The notes: generated by a model from the sequence alone, not told the origin. A stretch of DNA of 64,000 nucleotides from Cydia pomonella (GCF_033807575.1 NC_084714.1:1644501-1708500); one strand, 5' to 3'. Shown: positions 51,833 through 63,195, numbered from the stretch's first letter. Translations and numbers: made by a program.

Positions 51833-52559
51833 GTTCCGAGTTGTAGTTGCTGTTGTGAGCAGTAATGAGTTCCGAAAAGGTATGGAATTTCCGTAACTCA
51901 ATAAAAATTATGTACACCTTTGGAACAGATATTCCACCCAGAATGCTTCATCTAATAGCAAGTGGTCTGTCCATTTCACAAACCCACAAAACTGGGATCG
52001 TCACGAGCTCTACGCGGTAGATAAATCTGCGGCGATTTATGTCTGTCTGTCTGTTATGATGAAGCTACGAAACCGTTCGGTGAGCGCGATGTCAATGGAA
52101 GGTTTATGTGGGTTATTTCCTAATGGCTGGTTTTAGATATATGAGTGCAGTAAACATCCCTTATAATGGACGTGGTACTGGTACCACTAATGGGATGGTA
52201 TAGAAAAAAACCTTTAAAAGAGGTATTAACATCAGTTTTTAAACACTGGCAACATTTTACCATAAACAAGAGCTTGCGTTTTATATTTTTGTTAGTTTTA
52301 AAATTAATGGCTATGGTCTCCATATACCAAAAAGTGTCCGACAAAAAACCATAAATAGGTGGCGCTACAATACCTAGAATACTTGAGAAAAAATCTAATC
52401 ATAGACAGCGCACTTCACTCCGTTCATAACGCCTAGGTTCTTAGCTACTCTAGCGCTACTCTGGAGAGATTTGGAACTATTATTTATAGCTGACAGCTGG
52501 ACACTTTTGCAACAGTTCTGCTTAAGGAGATTCTGTTCCTTGCCTCTACCTTCCATATT
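51833..52559. other. No exon seen
   Basis: No supported feature. Confidence 0.35.
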
Positions 52560-52790
52560 AATGGCGCCACACACCCATGACTGGAGAAAAAACACATGTG
52601 TTTTAATTTGTTAATAATATTAATACACATTGCAGTATCTATAATTAAATACATTGAAAACGTAAAGCGAGAATAGGACATTCAACTTTTAATGCATAAA
52701 GTGGTAGAAATTTTGCAAGTGTCGGTGAAATATCAAAATATTCAAAATTTTCTCTTAAATGTCCCGTGATTGGTGCAGCATAATCTGGTA
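52560..52790 (+). repeat. Repeat family D, copy 1
   Basis: Reverse complement of 61510-61740: atggcgcca, cccatgactggag, tagttaatattat-like, attgcagtatctataattaa and gtcggtgaaatat. Its minus strand is open for 72 codons but a related copy is broken, so coding is unproven. Confidence 0.7.
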
Positions 52791-53052
52791 ATCTATTGTA
52801 TGATTTGTATGTTCCTATCGACGGTATTAACCAAATGTATGTAAAACGTCTCTGAGATGACAATCACAATCTTCGTCAAGCTTCAAATACAATGACATAC
52901 AGAGATAAATGCCACAGTGTTTAAGTTAAGCTTAGAATAAATTTGAAAGTGGTGGTAGCCGTTTTGAAGTGTAACGCTCTTACGGTAGTTGTTGCTAGGG
53001 TCCTCTAGACCCTAAATTTAGGTTTAAGTTTAATTTATTTTCAATAATAGTA
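52791..53052. other. No exon seen
   Basis: No supported feature. Confidence 0.35.
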
Positions 53053-53158
53053 CATTACTATAGAGGCCGGGAAACGTAGGGTTGCAGGCCAAGTAGATAT
53101 ATACGGATAGAGATGCGCGGCCGGCAACCTCGTTTCTCGCCGAGATATGTATAGTGCT
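53053..53158. mobile_element. Fold-back MITE (actatag ends)
   Basis: tactatagaggccgggaaac faces tcgtttctcgccgagatatg then tatagtg; about 106 bp with mismatched arms. Confidence 0.5.
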
Positions 53159-55209
53159 TTTCTCAAACTTGCAATTAAAACAAAAAATTGTAGTCAATTT
53201 GTTTTGTGGCGACCTACTCGGCTCGCCACCCTACCAGCGGTGTACAGTACAACCTTACGTGCGTAAGACCGCGCGCCTGCGCGATGCGCCACCGAAGTTG
53301 CTTAGCAACGAATATGCACAACAAATCACCGTACCAAGCTAACTGAACGTAGTGATTATATGCTCTTTGCTAGTTGATGGTTGGATGCCAAGACGTTGTG
53401 TCACAATTTGACGTTAAAAAACAAAAGAAGGTTGCTTTACAGTCCTAGGTGTGTAAGGCAGTATGAAATTCCTTTACATATCATCTTCACTCATCGCACC
53501 TGATATGTCAGTATTTCCGGACCTAAGTTGACGTAAGTCATGTCATCATTTCATAGCAAGTTTGAGAAAATATGTGAAATAAATAAATAATGAAGTTTAG
53601 TTGCCTGTAGGCCGGTAACTATTTACGACTATCTATGATGACTATCTACCTATGTTTGAATACAAACCCTCCATTGTCACAAATATTTGATTTCATCATT
53701 TGATAGACATCATACCTTGATAGATCGTCATTACCGATCATCTACGCCCCAATGTGCGCGCGCATTGCAACTCCAAGGAAAACTGTATTTACTTCCCACA
53801 GATATTATAGATGTTACTCCTTTTCTCTTCTAAAGGGTATATTTTAAGACAATAGTCTTAACTTGGTACGTGCTTCATACACCTTTACTACGTTCTTCTA
53901 TTGGGGTGGTCGCGCATGCGCGAAGCGACCGGCGCTCGCGCAGGTAATTTGACGCCAATCTGACGCGTTTATGCAAAGGTTTTGTCTGTAAGTAACAGCG
54001 CAGACGAGCGGGATAGTTACACGTGTGATTAATACCTATACGCATTAATATGCATAAATACAATTAATTCTAAAAAGTAGGTATAACATAACAAACAATG
54101 CGACTTTAATGAAATCATTTTCAACACATATCCGGGTAGGAAAATTATAGAATATTATATCTCTAGCTGAATTTTAGTTCAAAGTTCAAAGTGTTTTTAT
54201 TCGTAAGTATATTTCAAACTGATTACAGCAGTGGTAAATAAATATGTATTTAAATATCTATATAAATACCTAGTTATTATTAATATTAAAAGTCATGTAA
54301 AATCATAAAGCATTAAAATTTTACAGTAAAAATTCAGCAATAGTGTAAAAACAATTATCAATTAAAAACAAATATACATAGTTTATTCTTAAACTGATTT
54401 AAGAGTAACATTCTAAAATGGACAGGCCAGTTAGAATAGTGCATTGTGCCACGAGGGGGGTAAGTGAAATTTTGGATACGAGGGTGGTAATTCTTACCCG
54501 AAGGCTGGAGGGAATTAAAGAATCGAGTTTGCAAAATTCCTACCCCGGAGTTACACACAATGTTTGTCATCACACTTGCGAGGAAAAATCTAAATTTTAA
54601 GCGAAATAATTCTTAAATACGGTGACATCAAACATTCGTTCGCCATTTTGTCATTTCTTGACAGGTTAGACATTCAGCCACTATTGAAAATTATGCAAAA
54701 TATTTTAAACGGCTGTTAAATTAATAAATTAAATAAATTTATGTTAAACATAAACAAAAATATTAAATTATAAACATCAATTGTATGAATAAGTGACATA
54801 ATATTTAAAAAGACCCTAGGGAGTTATAGTTTATTTTCACAATCCATAACTCCCGCGGGAACAAAATAGGCCTTTGTCCTTCAGTACACCTGCATGAAAT
54901 AAGATCTTTTTCGAGCAAGTGTGATGAAAAATTAATAACCGCCGCGTTTTGCGCGCTCGCGCTCGTCTGCCCTGCCGTAATAGTCCTCAGATCGGATCGG
55001 GGTGGCGATGCTAACGGTGCTGAAATTAATAGGTTACGGAGTCTGTTATGAGCGGCCTAGATACAAGCCGTGATTCATTCTTGGACCTATATTTTGATGC
55101 AGTGGAATTTGCAAAAAGTGTAAACAAATCAACTTGACTTTATTACTCCGTAACATGGTCCGTAATCACGAAACGTGGTGTACGTAGGTGTAATCCTCCG
55201 GAATCGTAC
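53159..55209. other. No exon seen
   Basis: Several GC-rich patches (53230-53300, 53900-53960, 54955-55010) and A/T-rich DNA between them, but no splice-flanked frame and no repeat shared in the window. Confidence 0.4.
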
Positions 55210-55616
55210 CGAGGTTGCGGAGTGTTAGGGTCGGCAACACGCATGTCACTCCTCTGGAGTTGCAGGGGTACAATCGTACATAGTCTACGGAGACAGCTTA
55301 TTTTTTTTTTTTTTTAATTTGATTCAGGTAACAAGGCCCATATTACAAATACCTTACAGACTAACATACATATACATTTTATAAAATGACAACTAAACAC
55401 TATTTAGGCGACAAAACGGCGTGGCTCCGTTGAATCGGCTGCTCTTGTGTCGGATTCGGCAGTTTGCCCCGGAACCTCCGAAACACGACACCCTTCGGCC
55501 AGAAGTCGGCGCATTCGATGGTCCCCTGCAGCGGTCGCGGCACGCGCACAACAAAAGAGTTGAAATGCTTAGCATCAGGCGGGCCGTATGCTTGTTTGCC
55601 ACCGACCTAGTATAAA
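55210..55616 (+). mobile_element. LINE 3' tail, family A, split by a retroposon
   Basis: 55210-55300 (tagggtcggcaacacgcatg ... ctacggagacagctta) and 55572-55616 (gcatcaggcgggccgtatgc, ttgtttgccaccgac) are the two halves of one tail. Confidence 0.85.
55301..55566 (-). mobile_element. Retroposon with ORF1-like end, poly-A and GCTTA duplication
   Basis: Inserted between two copies of GCTTA (55296-55300 and 55567-55571). On the minus strand it has a 15-base A tail and codes PRPLQGTIECADFWPKGVVF then RRFRGKLPNPTQEQP before a stop. FWP-G--FRRF matches the end of LINE ORF1 proteins (compare DFWPDGIAYRRF at about 11610-11650). Confidence 0.82.
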
Positions 55617-56124
55617 AATCACGAAGAGTTGCTCATAAACATACACCGCACTCGAGGAAGCATTTTGCGGGCGCGTCAGTTAGTAACGTTTGCAAATAAA
55701 TTAATACATTTTCGAGTTGTCAGAGTAAGGTAGGTATTATTTAATTTTGTACGTAGTATTTGTAACCTGGTATTTAATCATAAAATGACGCATGAATTTA
55801 ATTAGCTACCGTTACTTACTGAACGGGAAAAAACTTGTTTAATAAATTTTATTTATATGGTTCAAATATCTAACAGGCAACCGAACGTCCTACATTACCA
55901 AAACTCGTTAACTCAGAATAACGTAACGTAATAGTTAACGTACATAAATTTGAACCTTAATACTATCGCGATAACTTATAAGTGACATAGGTAGTTGCTT
56001 TGGCATCAGATACTATGATACGATGACTACGCCTCTACATAAAAGAAACAAAAGCTTTTGTTTAACCGATTAGAGTCGTAGGCGTAAAAATCATTTCCGA
56101 AAATTCATTACAAAAAAAAAAAAA
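55617..56124. other. No exon seen
   Basis: No supported feature. Confidence 0.4.
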
Positions 56125-56375
56125 ATTATAGGACATTATTACACAAACTGACTAAGTCCCACAGTAAGCTCAATAAGGCTTGTGTTAAGGGTACTTAGAC
56201 AACGATATATATAATATATATATGTATAAATACTTAAACACATAGAAAACACCCATGACTCAGGAACAAATATCCATGCTAATCACACGAATAAATGCCC
56301 TTACTGGGATTCGAACCCAGGACCATCAGCTTCATACGCAGGGTCACTACCCACTAGGCCAGATCGGTCGTCGAA
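56125..56375 (-). mobile_element. SINE family B, near full length
   Basis: attataggacattattacac ... ccatgactcaggaacaaata ... gattcgaacccaggaccatc and actaggccagatcggtcgtc. The tRNA-like head is at the high end. Confidence 0.87.
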
Positions 56376-57349
56376 TTCATGTTCATGAAAGTTGCAACCA
56401 AAGCTTACAAGCTTCATAATGCGGGCTCTATTAGAGGTAGTCTAGACTTACTTTACGGTATAAACGGCGTAACTATTGGTCCAGTGATCTTATTCACAGA
56501 TAACAATCGATTCGATCCATCGATATGTGGGTATCGGTGGCAACCGGCGACCTAAATGTGGGGTCGCAGGTTCGATACCGGCGTTAGCAGTGCCGTTAAA
56601 GATTGCATGATTAGCAGTAATAAAGAGTGGTAGGCAAAATTTTAAGTGTGTTTCTTAGTTTAGCTGGTAAATTAAGTTTTAAGTATGTTTCTTAGTTTAG
56701 CTGTTGGCAGAGAACAAGAATGTTCTAGACATAGATCACCCTTTTCTCAACAATATTATGGGAAATTCTACGTAAAGTAACCCATTTTCATTGTTCTGAA
56801 AAAGTAGGCGCGAAGGATGGATGTCCCTTTTTTAATCTGACGAATGGTTTCATGTATCACTATTTATGTTTTATTTTTTTGAGGCACCGTATAAAATATA
56901 AGTAGTTTTATAAAATGGACGGACTTGGTGCCAAAAGTCATTGTCTACCAGTCAACCTTTAGACAAAACAGAGAGAAGTAGCTGTGGGGGTTATGAAATG
57001 TGTCTCATATGATGTATTCTGTGGAATAAGAGATTCTTTTTTACGTATTTACCTTGCGTTGGTGTGGTGAATTTTTTTGTGTTTCACTCAATGGCAAAGT
57101 TTGTTTAACCGTGCCTTGAAACCCTCACAACGCTCTAGATTTCATTTTCGAACCATTCGCTACGTTCGTGGTTCTTCTTTGGAATTTTTCGCTTGATCGG
57201 GTATAAATATTAGCACGAGAGGTTAAACAACAACTTTATCCCCTTGTAAAACGAATGACAATTGACCAAGCTGAAACGGAGACGCTTTGCGCTCGAGCTG
57301 TCAACAAACATTGTATTTGAACTGCATTAACTTGGCACTGACCGCATAC
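56376..57349. other. No exon seen
   Basis: gtcgcaggttcgataccggc near 56562 is B-box-like and may be a SINE remnant. A direct repeat ttagtttagctg occurs at 56656 and 56692. Nothing else. Confidence 0.35.
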
Positions 57350-57396
57350 AATGTTTACAGATCTATCGATACAATGTATACAGATATATCAATACC
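57350..57396. repeat. 23-bp minisatellite, left part (2 units)
   Basis: aatgtttacagatctatcga and aatgtatacagatatatcaa, the same unit as the main array after the inserted tail. Confidence 0.8.
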
Positions 57397-57566
57397 AGAC
57401 CAACCAGAGCCAGAGCTCAACGGGGGGGGGGGGGCGGGTTTAGGGTCGGCAACGCGCATGTAACTCCTCTGGAGTTGCAGGCGTACATAGGCTACGGAGA
57501 CTGCTTACCATCAGGCGGGCCGTATGCTTGTTTGTTTGTTGTTTGTTTATTTAGTATAAAAAAAAT
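57397..57566 (+). mobile_element. LINE 3' tail, family A, inserted in the minisatellite
   Basis: gagctcaacggggggg, gggtttagggtcggcaacgc, ggagttgcaggcgtacatag and catcaggcgggccgtatgct, ending in a (TTTG)n-like stretch and poly-A. It divides the array. Confidence 0.85.
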
Positions 57567-57844
57567 ACAATGTTTACAGATCTATCGATACAATGTTTAC
57601 AGATCTATCGATACAATGTTTAAAGATATATCGATACAATGTTTACAGATATATCGATACAATGTTTACAGATATATCGATACAATGTCTACAGATATAT
57701 CGATACAATGTTTACAGATCTATCGATACAATGTTTACAGATATATCGATACAATGTTTACAGATATATCGATACAATGTTTACAGATATATCGATACAA
57801 TGTCTACAGATCTATCGATACAATGTTTACAGATCTATCGATAC
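57567..57844. repeat. 23-bp minisatellite, main array (about 12 units)
   Basis: Units of acaatgtttacagatctatc plus gat, with variants agatatatcgat and tgtctaca. 23 is not a multiple of 3 and the unit has no stop in any of the three + frames, which makes long but meaningless frames. Confidence 0.95.
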
Positions 57845-57845
57845 T

Positions 57846-57876
<31 letters not shown>

Positions 57877-57895
57877 TATTATTATATATATATAT
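57845..57895. repeat. (TA)n and TTA-rich microsatellite
   Basis: Follows directly on the minisatellite. Confidence 0.85.
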
Positions 57896-57904
57896 TTTTT
57901 TACT

Positions 57905-58095
57905 TTAAGACGAAAGTGGAGGTCCCGCGCGAAATCACCTTTTCATACAAACAGTCCTCATTTTCCTCTCTGGATATTAACATTATTGAAAATATTTTGA
58001 CACAATTTGATGTATATCAACCACAGCTATGCCCCCTACTTTTGATTTTGTTTTCTTTCTTTAATTATTATAAGAGTTACAAGAGTGAATACTGA
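57905..58095 (+). repeat. Repeat family H, copy 2
   Basis: gtggaggtcccgcgcgaaat, cctcattttcctctctggat and ccacagctatgccccctact are the complement of 37985-38125. Confidence 0.65.
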
Positions 58096-58189
58096 GCACG
58101 TTGGCCGAGCGGTGGGACTCACCGTGGCTGAAACACTGCAGCTACATGCCCCTTTATGTAAAAAAATGTTTTAATGTTATGTTTGTAAA

Positions 58190-58285
58190 AATATTACCCT
58201 ATTAGTAAAAATATTTTCCATAATGCCAATATCCATAGAGGAAAATGAGGACTACGTTTGTGTAGAAAAACGGCCGTCCCCTTTC
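58190..58285 (-). repeat. Repeat family H, copy 3 (partial)
   Basis: agtaaaaatattttccataa, atccatagaggaaaatgagg and actacgtttg match 38030-38095. Confidence 0.55.
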
Positions 58286-58442
58286 CTCTTAAAGTACAAG
58301 ATAGAATTGTTCTCATCCTAAAAGTAAATAGGTCACAAAATTAATGCGATTTTTTATATATTTGCGTATGTGATGATTCGTGTGGTTTAGGCCATGCAAC
58401 ACCACTATGATCTACGTATTATAATCGCGTTTACTGTTCAAG

Positions 58443-58470
58443 ACATGGCATGGCATGGCATGGCATGGTG
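58443..58470. repeat. (GGCAT)n microsatellite
   Basis: Five units of ATGGC. Confidence 0.85.
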
Positions 58471-58532
58471 GTCTATGCCTTTCATCTCGTTCTCGACTAT
58501 GTCCTTTCTATACCCTAAAATTAAAAACTCTA

Positions 58533-58767
58533 ACGGCCCGATTCGAAGAACGAGATACGATAACGATAAGTTCTGGTTTAGATAAGTTCTCATTTAGATA
58601 TCGTTTGTATGTCGTATAATTGACAGAAGTAACTCGATTCGGGCAACCAATTGGGATCACAGCGGAATCGAAATAAACGTCAATTTTGACATGTCGTTTA
58701 GTTATCGATCTTTTAAAGATCTTTCCAAGATCTTAAATCTGTCTTATTCATTCTTCGAATCGGGCAG
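58533..58767. mobile_element. MITE type 7, copy 2 (reverse)
   Basis: Ends ggcccgattcgaagaac and cattcttcgaatcgggc. It is the reverse complement of 42158-42428 with indels. Confidence 0.85.
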
Positions 58768-59164
58768 TGTATGATTCAAGTACCTTAAGACCTTTCATTG
58801 TAGACAGCAGTGTGGGAACGAACGCCGCCGACCCAATTAATGGCGAATGCAGATGAGTTATTGGCTCCGAGCCACGTGAGCCGATGAACGGTTTGAATTT
58901 GCGCAGAGTTGAACTTCTAACGGCTTGTCTTGAATTGGTAGTTTCAACGGAACAAATGTACGTACATTTTACTGTTAATTACATAGGTAAGGCATTTATA
59001 CGTCATGTGGTATGTATATTTTCACCACACCAACTGGTAATGACCCTCTTGAGTGTTCAAAATCGAATGAGAATATATTATAATAAATATATTATAAGAA
59101 GAGTTAGGTGCATTTCAAAATTTGTATGAAAACTGTTACGCTCCTAATTTTTAAAATACTTAAT

Positions 59165-59300
59165 AAAAATATCAAAAAATATCAAATGTAGCTATGGTTA
59201 AATAATGTAAAAATATCTTCCATAATGTTAATATCCAGTGAGGAAAATGGGGACTACCTTTGTATGGAGAAACCACGGCCGTTTTTCCATCCAAAGTAGT
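59165..59300 (-). repeat. Repeat family H, copy 4
   Basis: aaaatatcttccataatgtt, aatatccagtgaggaaaatg and gggactacctttgtatgg. Confidence 0.55.
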
Positions 59301-59421
59301 CCCTATTGCTCTTAAAATGAGAGCGTAATTTCGATTGTATAGGAGCGGCGTTCGCAGCAGGTTAGTGTGTCTCTTAACCAAATAATTTTGCAAATATGTG
59401 TGAATTGTTATAGTCACTATA

Positions 59422-59659
59422 GTCTGTATCTTATGGTATTTAAAAAAAGGTAAACAAAATCTACCCTCAAATGGCTCCTTAAGGCAGTTGAGGGTAGATG
59501 AAAACATTACATGATCAAATAAAGTAGGTTTAAAGTCAGGTCGTTCAGTGACAGATCCAGGCGGTTTTGTATTTGGTTGGTTAACCAATAAATATTAAAA
59601 CTACCCGAAAATGTACAAATTGTTTGTTTACCTTTTTTTAAATACCTAAAGATACAGAC
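59422..59659. mobile_element. MITE type 3, intact copy, TATA-flanked
   Basis: 238 bp with ends gtctgtatcttatggtattt and aaatacctaaagatacagac. TATA lies at 59418-59421 and 59660-59663. It is inserted at the left edge of the 169-bp array. Confidence 0.9.
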
Positions 59660-59664
59660 TATAG

Positions 59665-60325
59665 CTAGGTCATCTTTCAGATATTTTCTCCCAAAAGTCA
59701 GCCAAACCGTGATGCACACTGCTCATAACCATGACAGTTACAAGCGTCACAGCCGCGATCCCGAAACAAGACGTCACGACATCACCCGTACCGTGACAAG
59801 TAATTTGTTACTAAATTATTATTGTTATAGTCACTAGGTCATTTCTCAGATATTTTCTCTCAAAAGTCAGCCAAACTGAGATGCACACTGCTCACAACCA
59901 TGACTGTCACAGGCGTCACAGCCGTGATCCCGAAACAAGACGTCACGACATCATCCGTGCCGTGACAAGTCATTTGTTACTAAATTATTATTGTTATAGT
60001 CACTAGGTCATCTCCCAGGTATTTTCTCTCAAAAGTCAGCCAAACCGTGATGCACACTGCTCACAACCATGACAGTTGCAAGCGTCACAGCCGCGATCCC
60101 GAAACAAGACGTCACGACATCACCCGTACCGTGACAAGTAATTTGTTACTAAATTATTATTGTTATAGTCACTAGGTCATTTCTCAGATATTTTCTCTCA
60201 AAAGTCAGCCAAACTGAGATGCACACTGCTCACAACCATGACTGTCACAGGCGTCACAGCCGTGATCCCGAAACAAGACGTCACGACATCATCCGTGCCG
60301 TGACAAGTCATTTGTTACTAAATTA
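59665..60325. repeat. 169-bp tandem array, four units in ABAB order
   Basis: ctaggtcat starts at 59665, 59834, 60003 and 60172, exactly 169 apart. Units 1 and 3 share ccaaaccgtgatgcacac and catcacccgtaccgtgac; units 2 and 4 share ccaaactgagatgcacac and catcatccgtgccgtgac. The repeat therefore also has a 338-bp period. Confidence 0.93.
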
Positions 60326-60596
60326 CTACACTATTACAAAGGCTAGTAAATATAGAAGACTGACAACCGAATTACAACGCTTACTATATTTATATTTTAG
60401 CTTTGTGAGTGTGTCAAATTGACCTTACCTGTAAGTATTAGGCACGAAGGTAGGTACCATCAGCTGTAAACGTGCATGGCGACTTTAACAATGAATTCAT
60501 TCATAAGTTCTCCATGCAATTTTGCAGCTCACTGTACAGCTGAAACTAACAGTTTTAGACATGAATTTCATTTATTAGTGCCATAAACTTAACGGA
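60326..60596. other. No exon seen
   Basis: No supported feature. Confidence 0.4.
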
Positions 60597-60765
60597 ATGC
60601 TGATACGATGTGCGAGGAAGCCGCCAGCTCTTCGGTCACCAGTTACGTCAGCCAAACGCTTCGCGATTTCTGCAATAAACTTGTGCGCGCTGGGACTCCA
60701 TGGACCTAGACTAGAGTTTCAAAATGGTACTCTCTTCCACGGCTCTTATTTTTATTACGTTTCTA
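60597..60765 (-). pseudogene. LINE-like C-terminus, SIAIQRGNAA family, copy 3
   Basis: On the minus strand it reads SPSAHKFIAEIAKRLADVTG then DRRAGGFLAHRISI and stops matching at 60597. The frame is intact where copy 1 (4770-5045) has a shift. Confidence 0.62.
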
Positions 60766-61310
60766 TATTTCGACGCTTTCCGCCGCTCCGCCCGCTTTTA
60801 TATTAGTCCGTTGGAGGTGACCGATGCCAGTGTTTCTACGCAGGAAGCATCCCACACTAACATGCGTCCCAAGCTCCAAGAACACCTCATCACCACTCTA
60901 TTAATTTACTACTCTCTGGTTACTCAAAAGTCTATCCAGTCCATCACGTACCAAAATACCCTTTTTCTTGTAAAGTGGAACAGGCGGCACTTCAAAAGAG
61001 TTTGTCCTTTCCTCCAGCCTATCGTCTTCGCTTTTTGTGGGTAAATGAGAATTGTTTCGGATTTGGGTTTTGAAAGCGTGTGACCAGAATATTGTGGTAA
61101 AAAGTAGTTAATTGACTTAATAGCAATGATATTTGGAATTTCATGGTTCTGTGACCACCTGCTACCAAAGTGCATTACGAGTGAATGCACTTGGGAATTG
61201 GGATGCACTTTGGTTGAAGGCTAAAAAACATGGAATGTTAGAAACAAAAACTATGTCGTCCAGCTATCTATAGGCCTGCCGTTTAATTGAGGTGGTTGGT
61301 AAGAAATAGT
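60766..61310. other. No exon seen
   Basis: A short hairpin gtgcatt...aatgcac lies at 61172-61190. Nothing else. Confidence 0.4.
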
Positions 61311-61440
61311 AGATTGTTAACCAAGGGATGAAAGACACTCATTACTGTAGGTGTAGAGGTAGTTTAGGGCTCGAACGCCGTTTACCCGAATTAAACAGTC
61401 TACTTTTCATTTCGAATATGAGGAAAGTAAAATGTGTTTA
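61311..61440 (+). repeat. Repeat family I, copy 2
   Basis: Shares blocks with 47440-47600, for example ggctcgaacgc, cccgaattaaacagtctact and catttcgaata. Confidence 0.5.
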
Positions 61441-61509
61441 ACATAATAATAGTGACGTTTTGATTTTGGACTCTTTTTCTAAACTTATATGTACCTACTT
61501 CATAAAGCA

Positions 61510-61740
61510 TGGTAGGTCAACGGCACCAATCATGGGACATTTAAGAGACAATTTGGAGTATTTTTAATATTTCACCGACACTTCCAAAGTTTATACTGCT
61601 CTATGCGTAAAAAGTTGAATGTCCTTTTCGTCCTTTATGTTTTCTATGTATTTAATTATAGATACTGCAATTGGTTTCAATATTATTAACAAATTTAAAC
61701 TATGTGTTTTTGCTCCAGTCATGGGATGTATGGCGCCATT
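61510..61740 (-). repeat. Repeat family D, copy 2
   Basis: gggacatttaagagacaatt, atttcaccgacactt, tccttttcgtcctttatgtt and ccagtcatgggatgtatggc are the complement of 52560-52790. Confidence 0.7.
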
Positions 61741-62235
61741 AATATTTAAAACAAACAAAAATCAATGAAAAATAAAAACTTAAGCATCTCAATTGGCTCT
61801 TGTTTTCGGTAAAATTTTGCCAGAGTTTAATAACTGATTATAAATAATTACTTTACAGAATTTGTGTCTACCATCCCATTACTGGTGCCAGTCCCATTAT
61901 AGGGGTGGTTACTATACCCTCTGGCTTGCCCACCAGGTCTGATTGACGCATCACCACTGGCGCAGACACATATAATTATGACGTGACTAAGGACAGGCCG
62001 GAAAGTACACTCGATCCGTCACGCCGGGCGTCACGATGTTGATTTGGGGATTTTTTCGGTACATAACAACGTTTTTTAATACTTTTTGTGTCTACGTGAG
62101 CCTACTTACCTTAATTTTGGGTTTTTGTGGCGGACGGTCTCGTACGTTGACTTTTTGGTTATTAAGCTCCTTTTTATAATGATACTACTAACGTCTGCCC
62201 TGCCCGTGACAACGTCGGCGTGGAATGATGATGAT
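61741..62235. other. No exon seen
   Basis: No supported feature. Confidence 0.4.
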
Positions 62236-62358
62236 TGTTAAAAAAAACTATCCTATGTCCTTCCTCGGGCCTTAAACTAACTCTATACCAAATTTCAACT
62301 AAATCGGTTCAATATTAAGACAGACAGACAACTTCCACATTTATAATATTAGTATGGA
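62236..62358 (+). mobile_element. RTE-type LINE or SINE 3' end
   Basis: ctatcctatgtccttcctcg, ataccaaatttcaactaaat, cggttcaatattaagacaga and cacatttataatattagtat, a very common lepidopteran retroposon ending (from general knowledge). Confidence 0.6.
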
Positions 62359-62502
62359 TTTGAAGATATGTCGACTCTTGCTTATTTATTAATTGCGTTT
62401 GAAGCTAAGCTGAATCCTCACTAACTATCCAGGTAGGTTAACTGAAGGAAATCCCTTAAAAGGATATGTTCGCCTTTGTCCATATAAATTTCATTCGCGC
62501 CA

Positions 62503-62575
62503 CGTATTAGCATCGCAATACAGCGGGGAAATGCTGCCAGCATCGTCGGCACTACCTATCCCGAAGGGGCCAATT
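62503..62575 (+). pseudogene. LINE-like C-terminus, SIAIQRGNAA family, copy 4
   Basis: Codes RISIAIQRGNAASIVGTTYP on the + strand. Only about 22 residues. Confidence 0.6.
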
Positions 62576-62609
62576 TTTTTAGACGTCTTTTAGTCTTATT
62601 TAGTATTCA

Positions 62610-63195
62610 TTTTTAGGGTTGCATACCTCGAAAGGAAAAAACGGAACCCTTATAGGATCACTTTGTCCGTCTGTCTGTCTGTCAAGACCCTTTTTGTCAG
62701 GAACGCGTGGAGGTATCAAGGTATCAATTTATATCAAATACTCAAGTTTACTGTCCCTTGGAACTGTGAAAAAATCAAATTTCTAAACCGACGCAATCAA
62801 AAGATACAGCCGTTTATGTCGCAAATTTCCGCAAACTTTCGACACTCGCAAGGGAATCAAAACCTACAGGGTACTTCCCCTGAACTCAGAATCTTGAAAT
62901 TTGGTACGAAGCAACGTCTTATAGCACAGATAACGGAAAAACTGCGAATACCGTAAATTTCTAGTTACATCATATCAAATAATAAAAATATTTTTAATAA
63001 TTGATATGACTCGATATTGTCGTGATGGGTGAACTTTTACTTATATACCTACAGGTTTGTACGGAACCCTCAGTGCGCGAGTCCGACTCGCACTTGGCCG
63101 GTTTTTAGTTTTATTTTATAAATAAGTTAGTATTCATATTTATGTAATTGTTGTCAAGTTGTTTATTGTGGTAATAAAATAAAATAAATAGGTTA
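62610..63195 (+). repeat. Repeat family C, + copy
   Basis: Starts tttttagggttgcatacctc, has (GTCT)n at 62671-62690 and ends gtacggaaccctcagtgcgc then gactcgcacttggccggttt. An AT-rich tail with aataaaataaaataaat follows. Confidence 0.7.

Noticed and set aside
53900..53960. GC-rich patch as a promoter or CpG island
   Set aside because: Only about 60 bases long, with no nearby exon or initiator to support it.
54358..54600. Overlapping frames of 71 and 60 codons on both strands
   Set aside because: No motif, no splice context, and opposite-strand overlap suggests chance.
57475..58095. Open frames of 206, 135 and 89 codons on the + strand
   Set aside because: They are read-through of the 23-bp minisatellite, which lacks stops in any + frame; the peptides are the same repeat in different phases.
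59665..60325. CRISPR-like array
   Set aside because: Units are 169 bp with no short repeat-spacer pattern; it is a eukaryotic tandem repeat.
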